DNA of 57,966 nt, taken from the NCBI RefSeq assembly GCF_014646235.1, contig NZ_BMNB01000037.1, positions 1 through 57,966 of the forward strand, read 5' to 3'. Source of the DNA: Micromonospora sonchi (GTDB lineage: Bacteria > Actinomycetota > Actinomycetes > Mycobacteriales > Micromonosporaceae). Shown here piece by piece: positions 9,575 through 17,945 of this stretch (its first letter is position 1; each line of letters starts with the position of its first letter). The translations under genes were made by a program, and so were the position numbers. The notes beneath the pieces were generated by a model. The model saw only the letters and a list, made by a program, of their open reading frames with translations. It was not told the DNA's origin and ran no database searches.

Positions 9575-10834
9575 TCAGGCGACGACCTTGCGCTCGCGCA
9601 ACTCGGCCAGGAGCTCGGGTGGGCAACCCAGCTCGGTGACCAGCAGCTCGTCGGTGTCGGCGCCGAGGGGCCGTCCGGTGAACCGGATCCGCCCCGGCGT
9701 CTCCGACATTCGCCACATCACGTTGTGCATGCGTACCGGGCCCAGGTCGTCGTCCAGCACCGTCGTGATCATCTCGGTCGCCCGGACGTGCTCGTCCTCG
9801 ATCAGGTCACGGGCGTCGTAGACCGGTGCGACCGCCGCGCCGGCTGCGGTGAACTCACGCACCACCTCGTCCCGGGTGCGGTCGCCGATCCACGCGCCCA
9901 CGTACCCGTCGAGGAGGTCGGCGTGCGCAGCCCGGCCCCGGCCGGAGCGGAACCACGGCTCGTCGATGACCTCGGGGCGGCCGACCAGGCGGAGTACCCG
10001 CTCGGCGATCGCCTGAGCACTGGTGGAGACGGCGACCCAGCGCCCGTCACGGGTCCGGTAGGTGTTGCGTGGAGCGTTGTTCGTCGACCTGTTGCCATGC
10101 CGCTGCGGCACGACGCCGAGCTGGTCGTACGCCGTCGGTCCGGGACCCACCGCGGCCATGATGGGCTCCAAGAGGCTGAGGTCGACGACCTGCCCGCTGG
10201 CCCCGTGGGCCGCGCGTGCGTAGAGGGCCATGACCGTGGCCGAGGAGGCGGCGATGCCGCAGATGCTGTCGGCGAGGCCGAACGCGGGCAGCGTCGGTGG
10301 GCCGTCCGCCTCGCCGGTCAGGTGCGCGAAGCCGCTCATCGCCTCCGCCAGCGTGCCGAACCCGGGCCGGGCGGCGTAGGGGCCGGTCTGACCGAAGCCG
10401 GTGATCCGGACGATCACCAGGCCGGGGTTGACCTCGTGCAGCCGTTCGGGGCCGATGCCCCACCGCTCCAACGTCCCGGGGCGAAAGTTCTCCACCACGA
10501 CATCCGCACTGGCGACGAGCCGCAGGAAGAGGGCCGCACCGTCCGGATCAGACAAATTGAGTCCGACAGTGCGCTTGTTGCGTGAGATTTCCTTCCACCA
10601 CAGGGGCACGCCGTCCTTGGCCTCGCCGTGACCGCGCATACTGTCGCCCGAGACAGGGTGCTCGATCTTGATGACGTCGGCGCCGAAGTCACCGAGCAGT
10701 TGGCAGCAGAGCGGCCCGGCCAGGATCGTCGAGACGTCGAGCACCCGGATGCCGTGCAGCGGGCCGTGCCGATCCTCCGCCGTGTCCCTTTGAATCACCG
10801 CTGGTCCCCTCCCCATTCGTGCCGACCGGGTCAT
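9575..10834 (-). CDS. CaiB/BaiF class III CoA-transferase
   Basis: 419-residue family III CoA-transferase, which moves CoA from a donor such as succinyl-CoA to a carboxylic acid. Typical features: LHGIRVLDVSTILAGPLCCQLLGDFGADVIKIEHP at the N-terminus, RNKRTVGLNLSDPDG, ADVVVENFRPGTLERWG, ITGFGQTGPYAARPGF and SGFAHLTGE. ATG 10834 overlaps the SDR stop as ATGA; an alternative ATG lies at 10816. In itaconate/citramalate-type pathways such an enzyme feeds a CitE-like lyase, which is exactly the pairing found here. Confidence 0.88.
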   Translation of the reverse strand: MTRSARMGRGPAVIQRDTAEDRHGPLHGIRVLDVSTILAGPLCCQLLGDFGADVIKIEHPVSGDSMRGHGEAKDGVPLWWKEISRNKRTVGLNLSDPDGAALFLRLVASADVVVENFRPGTLERWGIGPERLHEVNPGLVIVRITGFGQTGPYAARPGFGTLAEAMSGFAHLTGEADGPPTLPAFGLADSICGIAASSATVMALYARAAHGASGQVVDLSLLEPIMAAVGPGPTAYDQLGVVPQRHGNRSTNNAPRNTYRTRDGRWVAVSTSAQAIAERVLRLVGRPEVIDEPWFRSGRGRAAHADLLDGYVGAWIGDRTRDEVVREFTAAGAAVAPVYDARDLIEDEHVRATEMITTVLDDDLGPVRMHNVMWRMSETPGRIRFTGRPLGADTDELLVTELGCPPELLAELRERKVVA

Positions 10835-11496
10835 GCCGTCCACAGTCCGCCGTTGACATCGACCGTGGCGCCGTTGATGTAGCTCGCCCTGTCGCTCAGC
10901 AGGAACGCGATCGCCTCGGCGATCTCCGCCGGTTCGGCGGCCCGGCCGAGCGGAACCTGGCCGACCAGATCTGCCATCTCCCTCGGGGAGAGGCGCTCGG
11001 TCATCGCCGAGCGCACCGGCCCGGGCGCGACCGCGTTGGCCCGCACACCCCGGCCGCCGAACTCCTTGGCGATGTTGCGGGTCAGCGCCAGCACGCCCGC
11101 CTTCGCTGCGGCGTAGGCCGGCCCGGACAGGGCGTTGCCGCCGTGTCGCCCATTTACTGAGCCCATCAGCGCGATGGCGCCGCCGCCGGTGGCCAGCATC
11201 CCCGGCAGCACCGCCCGGACCACGGTGAAGGAACTGGTCAGGCTGTCGTCGAGAATGTCGCGCCACTGCCCCGGCGAGACATCCAGAAGGCCGCCGTAGC
11301 CAACCGACCCGGCCACGTGCGCCAGCCGGGTCGGTGGCCCGGGCAGCCCGTCCAGGAACTCCTGGACCTGGCGCGGGTCGGCGGCGTCCACGCCGTCGGC
11401 CCGGTCGAGGACGTACACCATGAGGCCGTCCCGGCGTAGGGCGTCGACCACGGCGGATCCGATCGCCCCGCGGCCCCCGACCACCAGCGCGGTCAT
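10831..11496 (-). CDS. Short-chain dehydrogenase/reductase
   Basis: 221-residue SDR, probable NAD(P)-dependent oxidoreductase. The N-terminal Rossmann motif reads GGRGAIGSA (a variant of TGxxxGIG), the catalytic serine lies in LMGSVNGRHG, YxxxK is YAAAK, followed by RGVRANAVAPGPV; the C-terminus has ASYINGATVDVNGG. The upstream part of the open frame is discarded because ATG 11496 overlaps the preceding stop as ATGA and begins at the usual position before the nucleotide-binding strand. The TGxxxGxG variant makes cofactor preference uncertain. Confidence 0.86.
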   Translation of the reverse strand: MTALVVGGRGAIGSAVVDALRRDGLMVYVLDRADGVDAADPRQVQEFLDGLPGPPTRLAHVAGSVGYGGLLDVSPGQWRDILDDSLTSSFTVVRAVLPGMLATGGGAIALMGSVNGRHGGNALSGPAYAAAKAGVLALTRNIAKEFGGRGVRANAVAPGPVRSAMTERLSPREMADLVGQVPLGRAAEPAEIAEAIAFLLSDRASYINGATVDVNGGLWTA

Positions 11497-12155
11497 GATC
11501 GGCGGGTCCGGGTGTTGATGCCGGTCAGGTCGGCGGCGGGCGTGACCCGACCGGAGTCGATGGCAGAAAGCCACAGGTCGGTGGCCCAGAGCAACGCGTT
11601 GGCCCCGCGCGGCAGCAGCAGGTAGCTGATCGCCTCAGCCACGTCCCGCTCCTCGGCCCCGGCCGCGTACAGCCGGTCGAGGTGGTGAAGGAACGGCTCC
11701 TCCTGCTGGTGCACCGCGTGCACCACCACCGCGACGAGGTCGACCTCGCGCGTCGACAGGTCCGGCGCAGCGGCGGCGAGGAGGGTGCGGTACTGCGCGA
11801 TGCCGTCCATCGGCAGCGCGTGCGCCCAGGCCCGGGTGGCGAAAGAGATCGGCCGCCAGGCGGCGGCGACGCCGGCCAGCCTGATCGCCTGTGACATCTC
11901 GTCGGCGGTCAGCCCGGCGGCGAAGCCGCGCTCCACGTGCAGCGTGCCCACCGCCTCCTCGTCGGCGACGAGGAGGCCCACCCAGATCAGCTCCCGTTCC
12001 CGGGCCGAGAGGTGGCGCGCGTCGAGGGTGAAGCGGCGGTAGAGCCTCAGGTAGGCGTCGAGAAATCCGGGCTCGGTGCGGGCGTAGAGCTCGTGGTACG
12101 AGAGCGTGTAGCCGCGCTCGGCTCGGATGCGGGCGATCTGGTCGAGCTGGCTCAT
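11493..12155 (-). CDS. Carboxymuconolactone decarboxylase/AhpD-like protein
   Basis: 220-residue all-helical protein resembling two tandem AhpD/CMD-like modules (LSARERELIWVGLLVADEEAVGTLHVERGFAAGLTADEM and a second half with LSTREVDLVAVVVHAV). The CxxC redox pair of AhpD is absent, so it is more like gamma-carboxymuconolactone decarboxylase than a peroxidase. It overlaps both neighbours by 4-bp ATGA junctions and is therefore an integral step of the operon, possibly a decarboxylase or lactonase. Function is inferred only at fold level. Confidence 0.7.
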   Translation of the reverse strand: MSQLDQIARIRAERGYTLSYHELYARTEPGFLDAYLRLYRRFTLDARHLSARERELIWVGLLVADEEAVGTLHVERGFAAGLTADEMSQAIRLAGVAAAWRPISFATRAWAHALPMDGIAQYRTLLAAAAPDLSTREVDLVAVVVHAVHQQEEPFLHHLDRLYAAGAEERDVAEAISYLLLPRGANALLWATDLWLSAIDSGRVTPAADLTGINTRTRRS

Positions 12156-12961
12156 CGCGGGGCCGGGGTGAGGCTCGGCGTCAACGAGTCGTCGTGGTCG
12201 TAGAAGGCGGGGATGAGACTGTCGAGGTCGTGGCCGGGCAACGGCTCGCGGTAGTCGGTGCTACCGAAGTCGTTCTTCCGGATCAGGGAGAAGTTGCCGT
12301 TGCGGCTGTAGAGCGGGCCGTGCCAGGTCTGCGGGCTGCGGAAGAAGTAGCCGCCGGGCTTGACCACACCGCGGCGCCCCATCATCAGGTCGCCAGCGAT
12401 CTTGAAGGACTCCTCGTAGACGGGGTGTTTCTCCTCGTTGAGCGCGGTGTAGCCGGGCAGCATGCCGACGATGAAGACGATGCCCGCCTCGTCGCGGCGC
12501 AACCACCGGATCCGGACGTCGGCCGGCTGCGGCTCGTCACCGCGCCAGCTCATCGAGGCCCACTCGTCGCGGCTTTCGTGCAGCACCGTGAGCGCGCCTG
12601 TGCCCTGCCCAGGTGCGAAGTCCGGTGCACCGTGCGGTCCGAAGAAAAGTACCGTTCGACCTACGCCGGGGACCCAGTCGATCTCGGTCATCGCCTGGGC
12701 GTGCACGTACGTGCCCGGGGCGTACGGCTGGTCTTTCACGGTGCCGCGACCGGTGAGCACGTAGAAGTCGCACGCGACGCGGAGCACGCCGCGCTGCCGG
12801 TTGGTGATGGCCAGCAGGTCGGTGCGGGCCCCGTCCTCCTCGTCCACGGAGAGGGTCTTGCGCAGGCCGCCGCCGTGGCCGGCCCCGAAGAATCCACCCG
12901 GGACCGGGGCCCAGGGCAGGTCATGGGTTGAGATGAAGTCGGCGTCCGGACGATTCCACAT
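12152..12961 (-). CDS. Cupin-like protein of unknown function
   Basis: 269-residue protein, first gene of the minus-strand catabolic operon, 6 nt downstream of a GAAGG ribosome site. The middle has beta-strand/Gly-Pro patterns of a cupin barrel (FYVLTGRGTVKDQ, YAPGTYVHAQAM, VVKPGGYFFRSPQTWHGPLYS), probably two cupin-like halves as in DUF4437/ChrR-type proteins. Metal ligands could include the His in TWHG and in the YVHA strand. It may be a dioxygenase, isomerase or sensor; I cannot decide. Confidence 0.5.
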   Translation of the reverse strand: MWNRPDADFISTHDLPWAPVPGGFFGAGHGGGLRKTLSVDEEDGARTDLLAITNRQRGVLRVACDFYVLTGRGTVKDQPYAPGTYVHAQAMTEIDWVPGVGRTVLFFGPHGAPDFAPGQGTGALTVLHESRDEWASMSWRGDEPQPADVRIRWLRRDEAGIVFIVGMLPGYTALNEEKHPVYEESFKIAGDLMMGRRGVVKPGGYFFRSPQTWHGPLYSRNGNFSLIRKNDFGSTDYREPLPGHDLDSLIPAFYDHDDSLTPSLTPAPR

Positions 12962-13006
12962 GTCAGGCCTTCACACCTTTGCCTCGGAGTGCCCGGGATG
13001 TCGGCA

Positions 13007-13025
13007 CGGAACGGCTAGCGTTCCG
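13007..13025. promoter_or_regulatory. Candidate operator palindrome in divergent region
   Basis: A 7-bp inverted repeat with a 5-nt centre, reading CGGAACG-GCTAG-CGTTCCG. GGAA...TTCC palindromes of this size resemble IclR-family operators, and an IclR gene closes the plus operon. It lies between the minus-strand promoter at 13064-13093 and the cupin start, so a bound repressor would sit in the early transcribed region. Confidence 0.4.
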
Positions 13026-13063
13026 GTCATGCGAACGACGGTTTCCCAGGCGGAACTGACTGG

Positions 13064-13093
13064 ATACTGTCGTGCGACGACCCGGGCTGTCAA
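13064..13093 (-). promoter_or_regulatory. Sigma70-type promoter for the minus catabolic operon
   Basis: On the minus strand TTGACA (13093-13088) is followed after exactly 18 nt by CAGTAT (13069-13064). The -35 box is perfect and spacing is normal for actinobacterial housekeeping promoters. It would start transcription near 13057, about 95 nt before the cupin-like gene. Confidence 0.5.
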
Positions 13094-13146
13094 CGGCCCG
13101 GGCGATCCACTTGTTCGAATCAACAACTGGAAGGTGGGTGGCCCTC

Positions 13147-13896
13147 ATGGGTGTCGAACCGGACCGGAGCGACACGGCGGGGAGTGGCGGAGGTGGCGTC
13201 GGTGCGCTGGTCCCGCCGGAAAATCCAACGGTGGCGACCGAACTGCGTGCCCTGCTACCTGGGGATCTCGGCGTCCACATCGCGCCGCTACCGGTGATCC
13301 CAGGGACCTTGCGGGAGCGTCTGCTCGGCTACAACGACGCGCTCACCGCGACAGCGGGGACCATGCGCGCCGTCCAGCCCGACGTCGCCTATTTCGCCTG
13401 CACCGGATCGTCCTACCTCGTGGGTCCGGATCGCGACGCGGCGCTGCACGGCGCGATCGAGGCGGCGGGGGCCGGACGGGCCCTCACTGCGGCCCGGGCG
13501 ATCCTGGAGACCCTGGCCGAACTGGAGCGCGAGCGGGTGCTGGTGATCTCGCCGTACCCGGGCTGGCTGACCGATCTCGCGGTCGCCCACTGGGGTGCCG
13601 CCGGGCTCGCGGTGGTGGACGTGCGGAAGGTGCCGGCACCGAACGGCATCTACGCCATCACCCCGGGCGAGGTTGCCCGGCTGCTGCGTGACCTGCGGCC
13701 CGACCCGGACGCGGCGGTGCTGCTCAGCGGCACCGGCATGCCGACGGTCGAGGCGATCGCGGAGGTCGGCGATGGACTTGGTGTGCCGGTGCTCTCGTCG
13801 TCGCTGGCGGCCGCGTACCGCGCCCTGCACCGCCTCCCGGGGGCAGGGGCGGTGCCGGCGTGCCTGGCCAACGACCTGGTCGGCCGCTGGCGCTGA
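13147..13896 (+). CDS. Asp/Glu racemase-fold protein (arylmalonate decarboxylase-like)
   Basis: 249-residue member of the Asp/Glu racemase superfamily that includes maleate cis-trans isomerase and arylmalonate decarboxylase. It has the first catalytic cysteine in YFACTGSSYLVG, but at the position of the second the sequence reads LLSGTGMPT, with no cysteine. Family racemases and maleate isomerases use two cysteines; a single-cysteine enzyme points to a decarboxylase-like or altered chemistry (inference). ATG 13147 follows a GGAAGG-type site; an upstream in-frame start at 13072 would add a non-conserved tail. First gene of the plus-strand operon, divergent from the cupin-like gene. Confidence 0.75.
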   Translation: MGVEPDRSDTAGSGGGGVGALVPPENPTVATELRALLPGDLGVHIAPLPVIPGTLRERLLGYNDALTATAGTMRAVQPDVAYFACTGSSYLVGPDRDAALHGAIEAAGAGRALTAARAILETLAELERERVLVISPYPGWLTDLAVAHWGAAGLAVVDVRKVPAPNGIYAITPGEVARLLRDLRPDPDAAVLLSGTGMPTVEAIAEVGDGLGVPVLSSSLAAAYRALHRLPGAGAVPACLANDLVGRWR

Positions 13897-13933
13897 CCGC
13901 CGTCGGCCGTTTGTACCGGCTGCCGATCGACCC

Positions 13934-13963
13934 TTGACGGCGCTCGGGAGCAGCAACTAGCGT
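13934..13963 (+). promoter_or_regulatory. Sigma70-type promoter before the maleate-isomerase-like gene
   Basis: TTGACG (13934-13939), 18-nt spacer, TAGCGT (13958-13963). This would begin transcription near 13970, about 90 nt before the ATG at 14060. The -10 region shares CTAGCGT-C-CCG-like sequence with the palindrome at 13007-13025, so both sites may be recognised by the same regulator (inference). Confidence 0.45.
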
Positions 13964-14059
13964 CCCGATATCCATAACCGGACCGGCGTTCCGCAGGGAC
14001 GAACGACTCCAACTCCTCAGCTTGCGCCCTAGGACGGGGTCGCCAGGAGGGTGATGACC

Positions 14060-14803
14060 ATGCACGGCTGGCGAGCCCGAATCGGATTGATCATTCCCCA
14101 TGTCAACATGACGATGGAGCCCGAAATCAACTCCGTGCTGCCCAGGGGCGCGTCCGCCCACGCGGCGCGGATGGTGATTCCGCAGCTCGACCCCGAAGGC
14201 CTGGTCAGGATGGCCGAGGACGCCCTGCGCGCCGCAGATCAATTGTCCGAACTGGACGCCGATGTCGTTGTCTTCGGCTGCACATCCGGCAGCTTCGTCG
14301 GTGGCCAGGACCACGAATCAGACCTGGTGAAACGGATCGCTGGGCGAGTTGGTTGCCCAACGCTCTCCACATCGGGCGCCGGCGTCCAGGCTCTTCGCGC
14401 TCTCGGCGTCACCCGGGTCGCTGTTGCCACGCCCTACGACGACACCATCAACCAGCGGTTGGGCGCGTTCTTCGCCGCTCACGGCCTTGACGTGGTCAGC
14501 CTCGTCGGCCTCGGCCTACGGGAGCGCACCGCTCACTTCCCGCTCGCTCGCACACCGGTCTCGGCTATCGCGCAGCAGTCCGAGGAGGTCGTCTACCGGC
14601 TTGCTCGTGCCGCCGCCCGTCCTGACGTCGAGGCGTTGTTCATCAGTTGCACGAACCTGTCGACTCTCGGGCTTGTCGCCGAGCTCGAAAGCGACCTCTC
14701 AATTCCTGTGGTCACCGCCAACCAGGCCAGCTTCTGGGCTGCGTTCCGGGCGGCCGGCCTCGGCGACTCACCGGCCGCCTTCGGCTCCCTCGGCCGGTAC
14801 TGA
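14060..14803 (+). CDS. Maleate cis-trans isomerase-like (Asp/Glu racemase superfamily)
   Basis: 247 residues. Both catalytic cysteines of the family are present: VFGCTSGSFVGG in the N-terminal lobe and FISCTNLSTLG in the C-terminal lobe, as in maleate isomerase and related enzymes. N-terminal RIGLIIPHVNMTMEPEI binds the substrate carboxylate in relatives. ATG 14060 has an AGGAGG ribosome site 9 nt upstream; in-frame GTG 14051 and ATG 14054 overlap or crowd this site. It pairs with the single-cysteine paralogue upstream. Isomerisation of maleate or a substituted maleate is the simplest reading. Confidence 0.8.
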   Translation: MHGWRARIGLIIPHVNMTMEPEINSVLPRGASAHAARMVIPQLDPEGLVRMAEDALRAADQLSELDADVVVFGCTSGSFVGGQDHESDLVKRIAGRVGCPTLSTSGAGVQALRALGVTRVAVATPYDDTINQRLGAFFAAHGLDVVSLVGLGLRERTAHFPLARTPVSAIAQQSEEVVYRLARAAARPDVEALFISCTNLSTLGLVAELESDLSIPVVTANQASFWAAFRAAGLGDSPAAFGSLGRY

Positions 14804-14850
14804 TCCGCCACCACCTCATCCCCTAACACTCACCCCCTCCGGGAGTAGCC

Positions 14851-15966
14851 ATGTCGTACGGAACACCCCTGTCCCGCCGCCACCTGTTCAGACTCGGTGC
14901 CCTGGCCGGCGCCGGCGGCCTGCTGGCCGCGTGCTCCCGCCCCGATGGCGCGCCGGCCGGTGGCGGCAACGCCAACGCTTCCTACACCACGATCCGGTCG
15001 ACCGCCGTCTCCTACATCTGGGCTCCTTTCCTCATCGCGGAGGCGAAGGGCTACTTCGCCGAGGAAGGGCTGAACCAGAACGGCAAGGTCGCCGGCCAGG
15101 GCGTAGTGGCCAACATCGTCCTCGCCGGCGACGCCGATTTCGTCGTCGGTTCGCCGATGGACACCATGAAGTCCACCGCGGTGGGCCAGCCGCTGATCAG
15201 CTTCTGCGGCATGGTGACGACGCTGGCCACCAACATCGTCGTCAGCGCCGAGGCGTTCGAGAAGGCCGGCCTGACCGAAGCGAGCACCGCAGAGCAGCGC
15301 GGCGCGGCCATGCGCGGCATGCGGCTCGCCTCCACCGGCGTCGCCAGCACACCCGACCTGCTGATCCGGTACGTCTCCAGCAACCTGGGCAAGCTCGACC
15401 CCACCAAGGACCTCCAGATCGTGCCCATCCAGGGCGGAGGGTCGGCGATGCTCGCGGCGGTGCAGAACAAGCAGATCGACGGGATGGCAATCTCGTCACC
15501 GATCTCGGACCAGGCGATCTCCGACCTCGGCATGAAGTACCTCTTCGACATGTCGAAGGACCCGGTCGAACCGCTGGTCGGGTTCCCCTACATCGTGGCC
15601 TCCTGCAAGCAGGAGTTCCTGGAGAAGAACCCGGACGCCATCGGCGCGTACTGCCGGGCGATCCAGCGATCGCTCAACTTCATCAAGGCCGAGAAGGACG
15701 AGTTCCGCGACCTGCTCGCCGGGATCTTCACGGACATCAAGCCCGAGGTCTTCAAGACGGCGTTCGAGTCGAACTACCCGATCTACGGCGACAGCATCGT
15801 CCCGACCCCAGCCCAGTTCGAGCAGGCCAAGCAATTCGTCGTCACCGCGTTCGAGATCAACGGCAGCGTCAGCGAGGCGGAGGCCGCGAAGAAGATCGGC
15901 TTCGAGGACAGCTGGAACGCGAAGATCGCGCAGGAGGCCTTCGACAAGGTCGGCACATCCTACTGA
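14851..15966 (+). CDS. ABC transporter substrate-binding lipoprotein (SsuA/TauA/NMT1-like)
   Basis: 371-residue extracytoplasmic binding protein. The N-terminus combines a twin-arginine-like SRRHLFRLG with a hydrophobic stretch and a lipobox LLAAC, so it is probably exported by Tat and lipid-anchored. The mature part is NMT1/TauA-like (YIWAPFLIAEAKGYFAEEGLN, GDADFVVGSPMDTMKS, GGGSAMLAAVQNKQIDG). Such proteins bind small organic acids, sulfonates, nitriles or pyrimidine-like compounds. Its ATPase and permease are encoded downstream after the FMN oxidase gene. Confidence 0.88.
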   Translation: MSYGTPLSRRHLFRLGALAGAGGLLAACSRPDGAPAGGGNANASYTTIRSTAVSYIWAPFLIAEAKGYFAEEGLNQNGKVAGQGVVANIVLAGDADFVVGSPMDTMKSTAVGQPLISFCGMVTTLATNIVVSAEAFEKAGLTEASTAEQRGAAMRGMRLASTGVASTPDLLIRYVSSNLGKLDPTKDLQIVPIQGGGSAMLAAVQNKQIDGMAISSPISDQAISDLGMKYLFDMSKDPVEPLVGFPYIVASCKQEFLEKNPDAIGAYCRAIQRSLNFIKAEKDEFRDLLAGIFTDIKPEVFKTAFESNYPIYGDSIVPTPAQFEQAKQFVVTAFEINGSVSEAEAAKKIGFEDSWNAKIAQEAFDKVGTSY

Positions 15967-16018
15967 TTCCCACCGCCCACAGCCGGCCTGGCGCCGGCTC
16001 CTCGACCAGGAGGCGATC

Positions 16019-17101
16019 GTGACTGTGGTACCAGGAGTGAACTCCGCTCATATCAAGAACTTCGGGGACCTCAAGGCCGCCGCCCGGAACGGGGCGCGCC
16101 AGGCCGTGTGGGACTTTCTGGAAGGTGGCGCGGGCGCCGAGCGCAGCGTCGCTGCCAACACCGACGAGTTCGACCGCTGGGTGTTTCGGCCGCGAATCCT
16201 CACCGGCAGCAAACCGCCGTCGCTGGCGACCACCTACCTCGGGTGGCCGTTGCGGATGCCGGTGGCCACCGCCCCCTTCGGCGCGGACGGACTGTTCCAC
16301 CCGGACGGCCAACTGGCCGTTGCGGGGGCCGCGCAGGACGTCGGCGCGCTGGCCCTGGCGCCGCACGTCTCCACCCATCCGCTGGAGAAGATCCGCGAGG
16401 TGGCGCCGGAATCGGCGCTGATGTTCCAGCTACACCCGGTCGGTAGCCTGACCAACTTCCGGCGGCTGGTCCGCCGGGCCGAGTCGGCCGGCTACCGCGG
16501 CCTCGTCATCACCGCCGACTGCCCGACCGCGGGCTACCGTGACCGTAACCTCGCCAACCAGTTCGTGTACGAGGACGTCATGCGCGGCAACTACCAGGGC
16601 GAGAAGGATCACGCCGAGGAGATGTTCGGCGAGTTCCGTGCCATGAGCCAACCTTTGTGGACCTTTGACTACCTGGCCGAGGCGCTCGCTGAGACCTCCC
16701 TCCCGGTCGTCATCAAGGGCGTCCTGACCGGCGAGGACGCGCTCCTCTCCGCGGAAATGGGTGCCGCCGGCGTCATCGTCAGCAACCACGGTGGACGCCA
16801 GCTCGACTGCACACCGGCCACCCTGCGGCAGCTACCAGAGGTGGTCGAGGCCGTCGGCGGCCGGATCAGCATCGCCGTTGACGGCGGCATCCGGCGCGGC
16901 ACCGACGTGCTGAAGGCACTCGCCCTCGGCGCCGATCTTGTGGTGATCGGCAGGCTGGCGGCCATGGGGCTCTGCGCAGGTGGCCGGGACGGCGTGCGGC
17001 GGGCCCTCGAAATGCTGGCGGCCGAGATGGTGAAGTCACTCGCCCTGCTCGGACGCTCGAGCATCGCCGAGGTCGACCGCACCATGCTGCAGCCGGCCTG
17101 A
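16019..17101 (+). CDS. FMN-dependent 2-hydroxy-acid oxidase/dehydrogenase
   Basis: 360-residue TIM-barrel flavoprotein of the glycolate oxidase/lactate dehydrogenase family, converting a 2-hydroxy acid to a 2-keto acid. The active-site signature SNHGGRQLD is at about residues 255-263, preceded by LPVVIKGVLTGEDALLSAEMGA; ISIAVDGGIRRGTDVLKALALGADLVVIGR is the FMN-phosphate loop. FLEGGAGAERS at the N-terminus is typical. GTG 16019 has AGGAGG 5 nt upstream. Lying inside an uptake operon, it probably oxidises the imported compound or an intermediate. Confidence 0.88.
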   Translation: MTVVPGVNSAHIKNFGDLKAAARNGARQAVWDFLEGGAGAERSVAANTDEFDRWVFRPRILTGSKPPSLATTYLGWPLRMPVATAPFGADGLFHPDGQLAVAGAAQDVGALALAPHVSTHPLEKIREVAPESALMFQLHPVGSLTNFRRLVRRAESAGYRGLVITADCPTAGYRDRNLANQFVYEDVMRGNYQGEKDHAEEMFGEFRAMSQPLWTFDYLAEALAETSLPVVIKGVLTGEDALLSAEMGAAGVIVSNHGGRQLDCTPATLRQLPEVVEAVGGRISIAVDGGIRRGTDVLKALALGADLVVIGRLAAMGLCAGGRDGVRRALEMLAAEMVKSLALLGRSSIAEVDRTMLQPA

Positions 17102-17123
17102 CGAGCAGATACGGGAGATTCGG

Positions 17124-17945
17124 ATGCCTGCAGCACAAGCCGGGGCAGCCCGTACCGCCGTCGTGTCGGCGGAGGGCGTGTCCATGACATACCACGGGCG
17201 ACGCGGCACGGTCAGTGCCTTGTCCCATGTAGATTTCACGCTCTGGCAAGGAGAGTTCGTCGCCCTGCTGGGGCCCTCCGGGTGCGGCAAGTCGACCCTG
17301 CTGAACATGGTCTCCGGATTGATCGCACCCACCAGCGGGAGGCTCGCCTACCGCGGCAAGGCCATCAACGGCCCGAACACCAACATCGGGTACATGACCC
17401 AACGGGATTCGATCCTGCCGTGGCGGACGACCGCCCAGAACATCGAGCTCCCACTCCAGATCCGCCACCTGCCAGCACGGGAGCGCAGGGAGAAGGTCGC
17501 CACCTACATCGAGATGGTCGGCCTCAAGGGTTTCGAGAACACATACCCGTCGGGTCTCTCCGGTGGTATGCGCAAGCGGGTCGGCCTCGCCCAGGCGCTC
17601 GTGTACGAGCCGGAGACGCTGCTGCTCGACGAGCCGTTCGGCGCGCTCGATGCGATCCTGCGGCTGCGGATGCAGGCCGAGCTGCTCGCCCTCATGGAGA
17701 AGCTCGGCGCGACGGTGCTGTTCGTTACCCATGACATGGACGAGGCGATCACGCTGGCCGACCGGGTCGTGGTGATGAGCGCCCGGCCCGCCCGCATCAT
17801 CGACGAGATCGAGGTCGGCCTGCCACGGCCGCGCAACCTGGAGCAGCTGCAGTTCACGGCCGAGTACCAGGAGGTCCGGCGCCGGGTCTGGGACAACCTC
17901 GGGCGGGAAATCCACTCCAGCGAGAAGGAGATGGCGAACCAGTGA
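17124..17945 (+). CDS. ABC transporter ATP-binding protein (SsuB/TauB-like)
   Basis: 273 residues. Walker A GPSGCGKST at 50-58, Q-loop in GYMTQRDSILPW, signature LSGGMRKRVGLAQAL, Walker B LLLDEPFGALD and the switch histidine in FVTHDMDEA. The QRDSILPWRT Q-loop form is characteristic of nitrate/sulfonate/taurine-type importers. Overlaps the permease gene by 4 bp. Confidence 0.92.
   Translation: MPAAQAGAARTAVVSAEGVSMTYHGRRGTVSALSHVDFTLWQGEFVALLGPSGCGKSTLLNMVSGLIAPTSGRLAYRGKAINGPNTNIGYMTQRDSILPWRTTAQNIELPLQIRHLPARERREKVATYIEMVGLKGFENTYPSGLSGGMRKRVGLAQALVYEPETLLLDEPFGALDAILRLRMQAELLALMEKLGATVLFVTHDMDEAITLADRVVVMSARPARIIDEIEVGLPRPRNLEQLQFTAEYQEVRRRVWDNLGREIHSSEKEMANQ

Noticed and set aside
10835..11266. 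N-terminal extension of the CoA-transferase frame
   Set aside because: It lies over the SDR gene and reads as low-complexity; ATG 10834 overlaps the SDR stop as ATGA.
14349..16022. 557-residue plus frame across the isomerase, spacer and binding-protein genes
   Set aside because: Crosses two real genes in the wrong frame; Arg/Pro-rich shadow.
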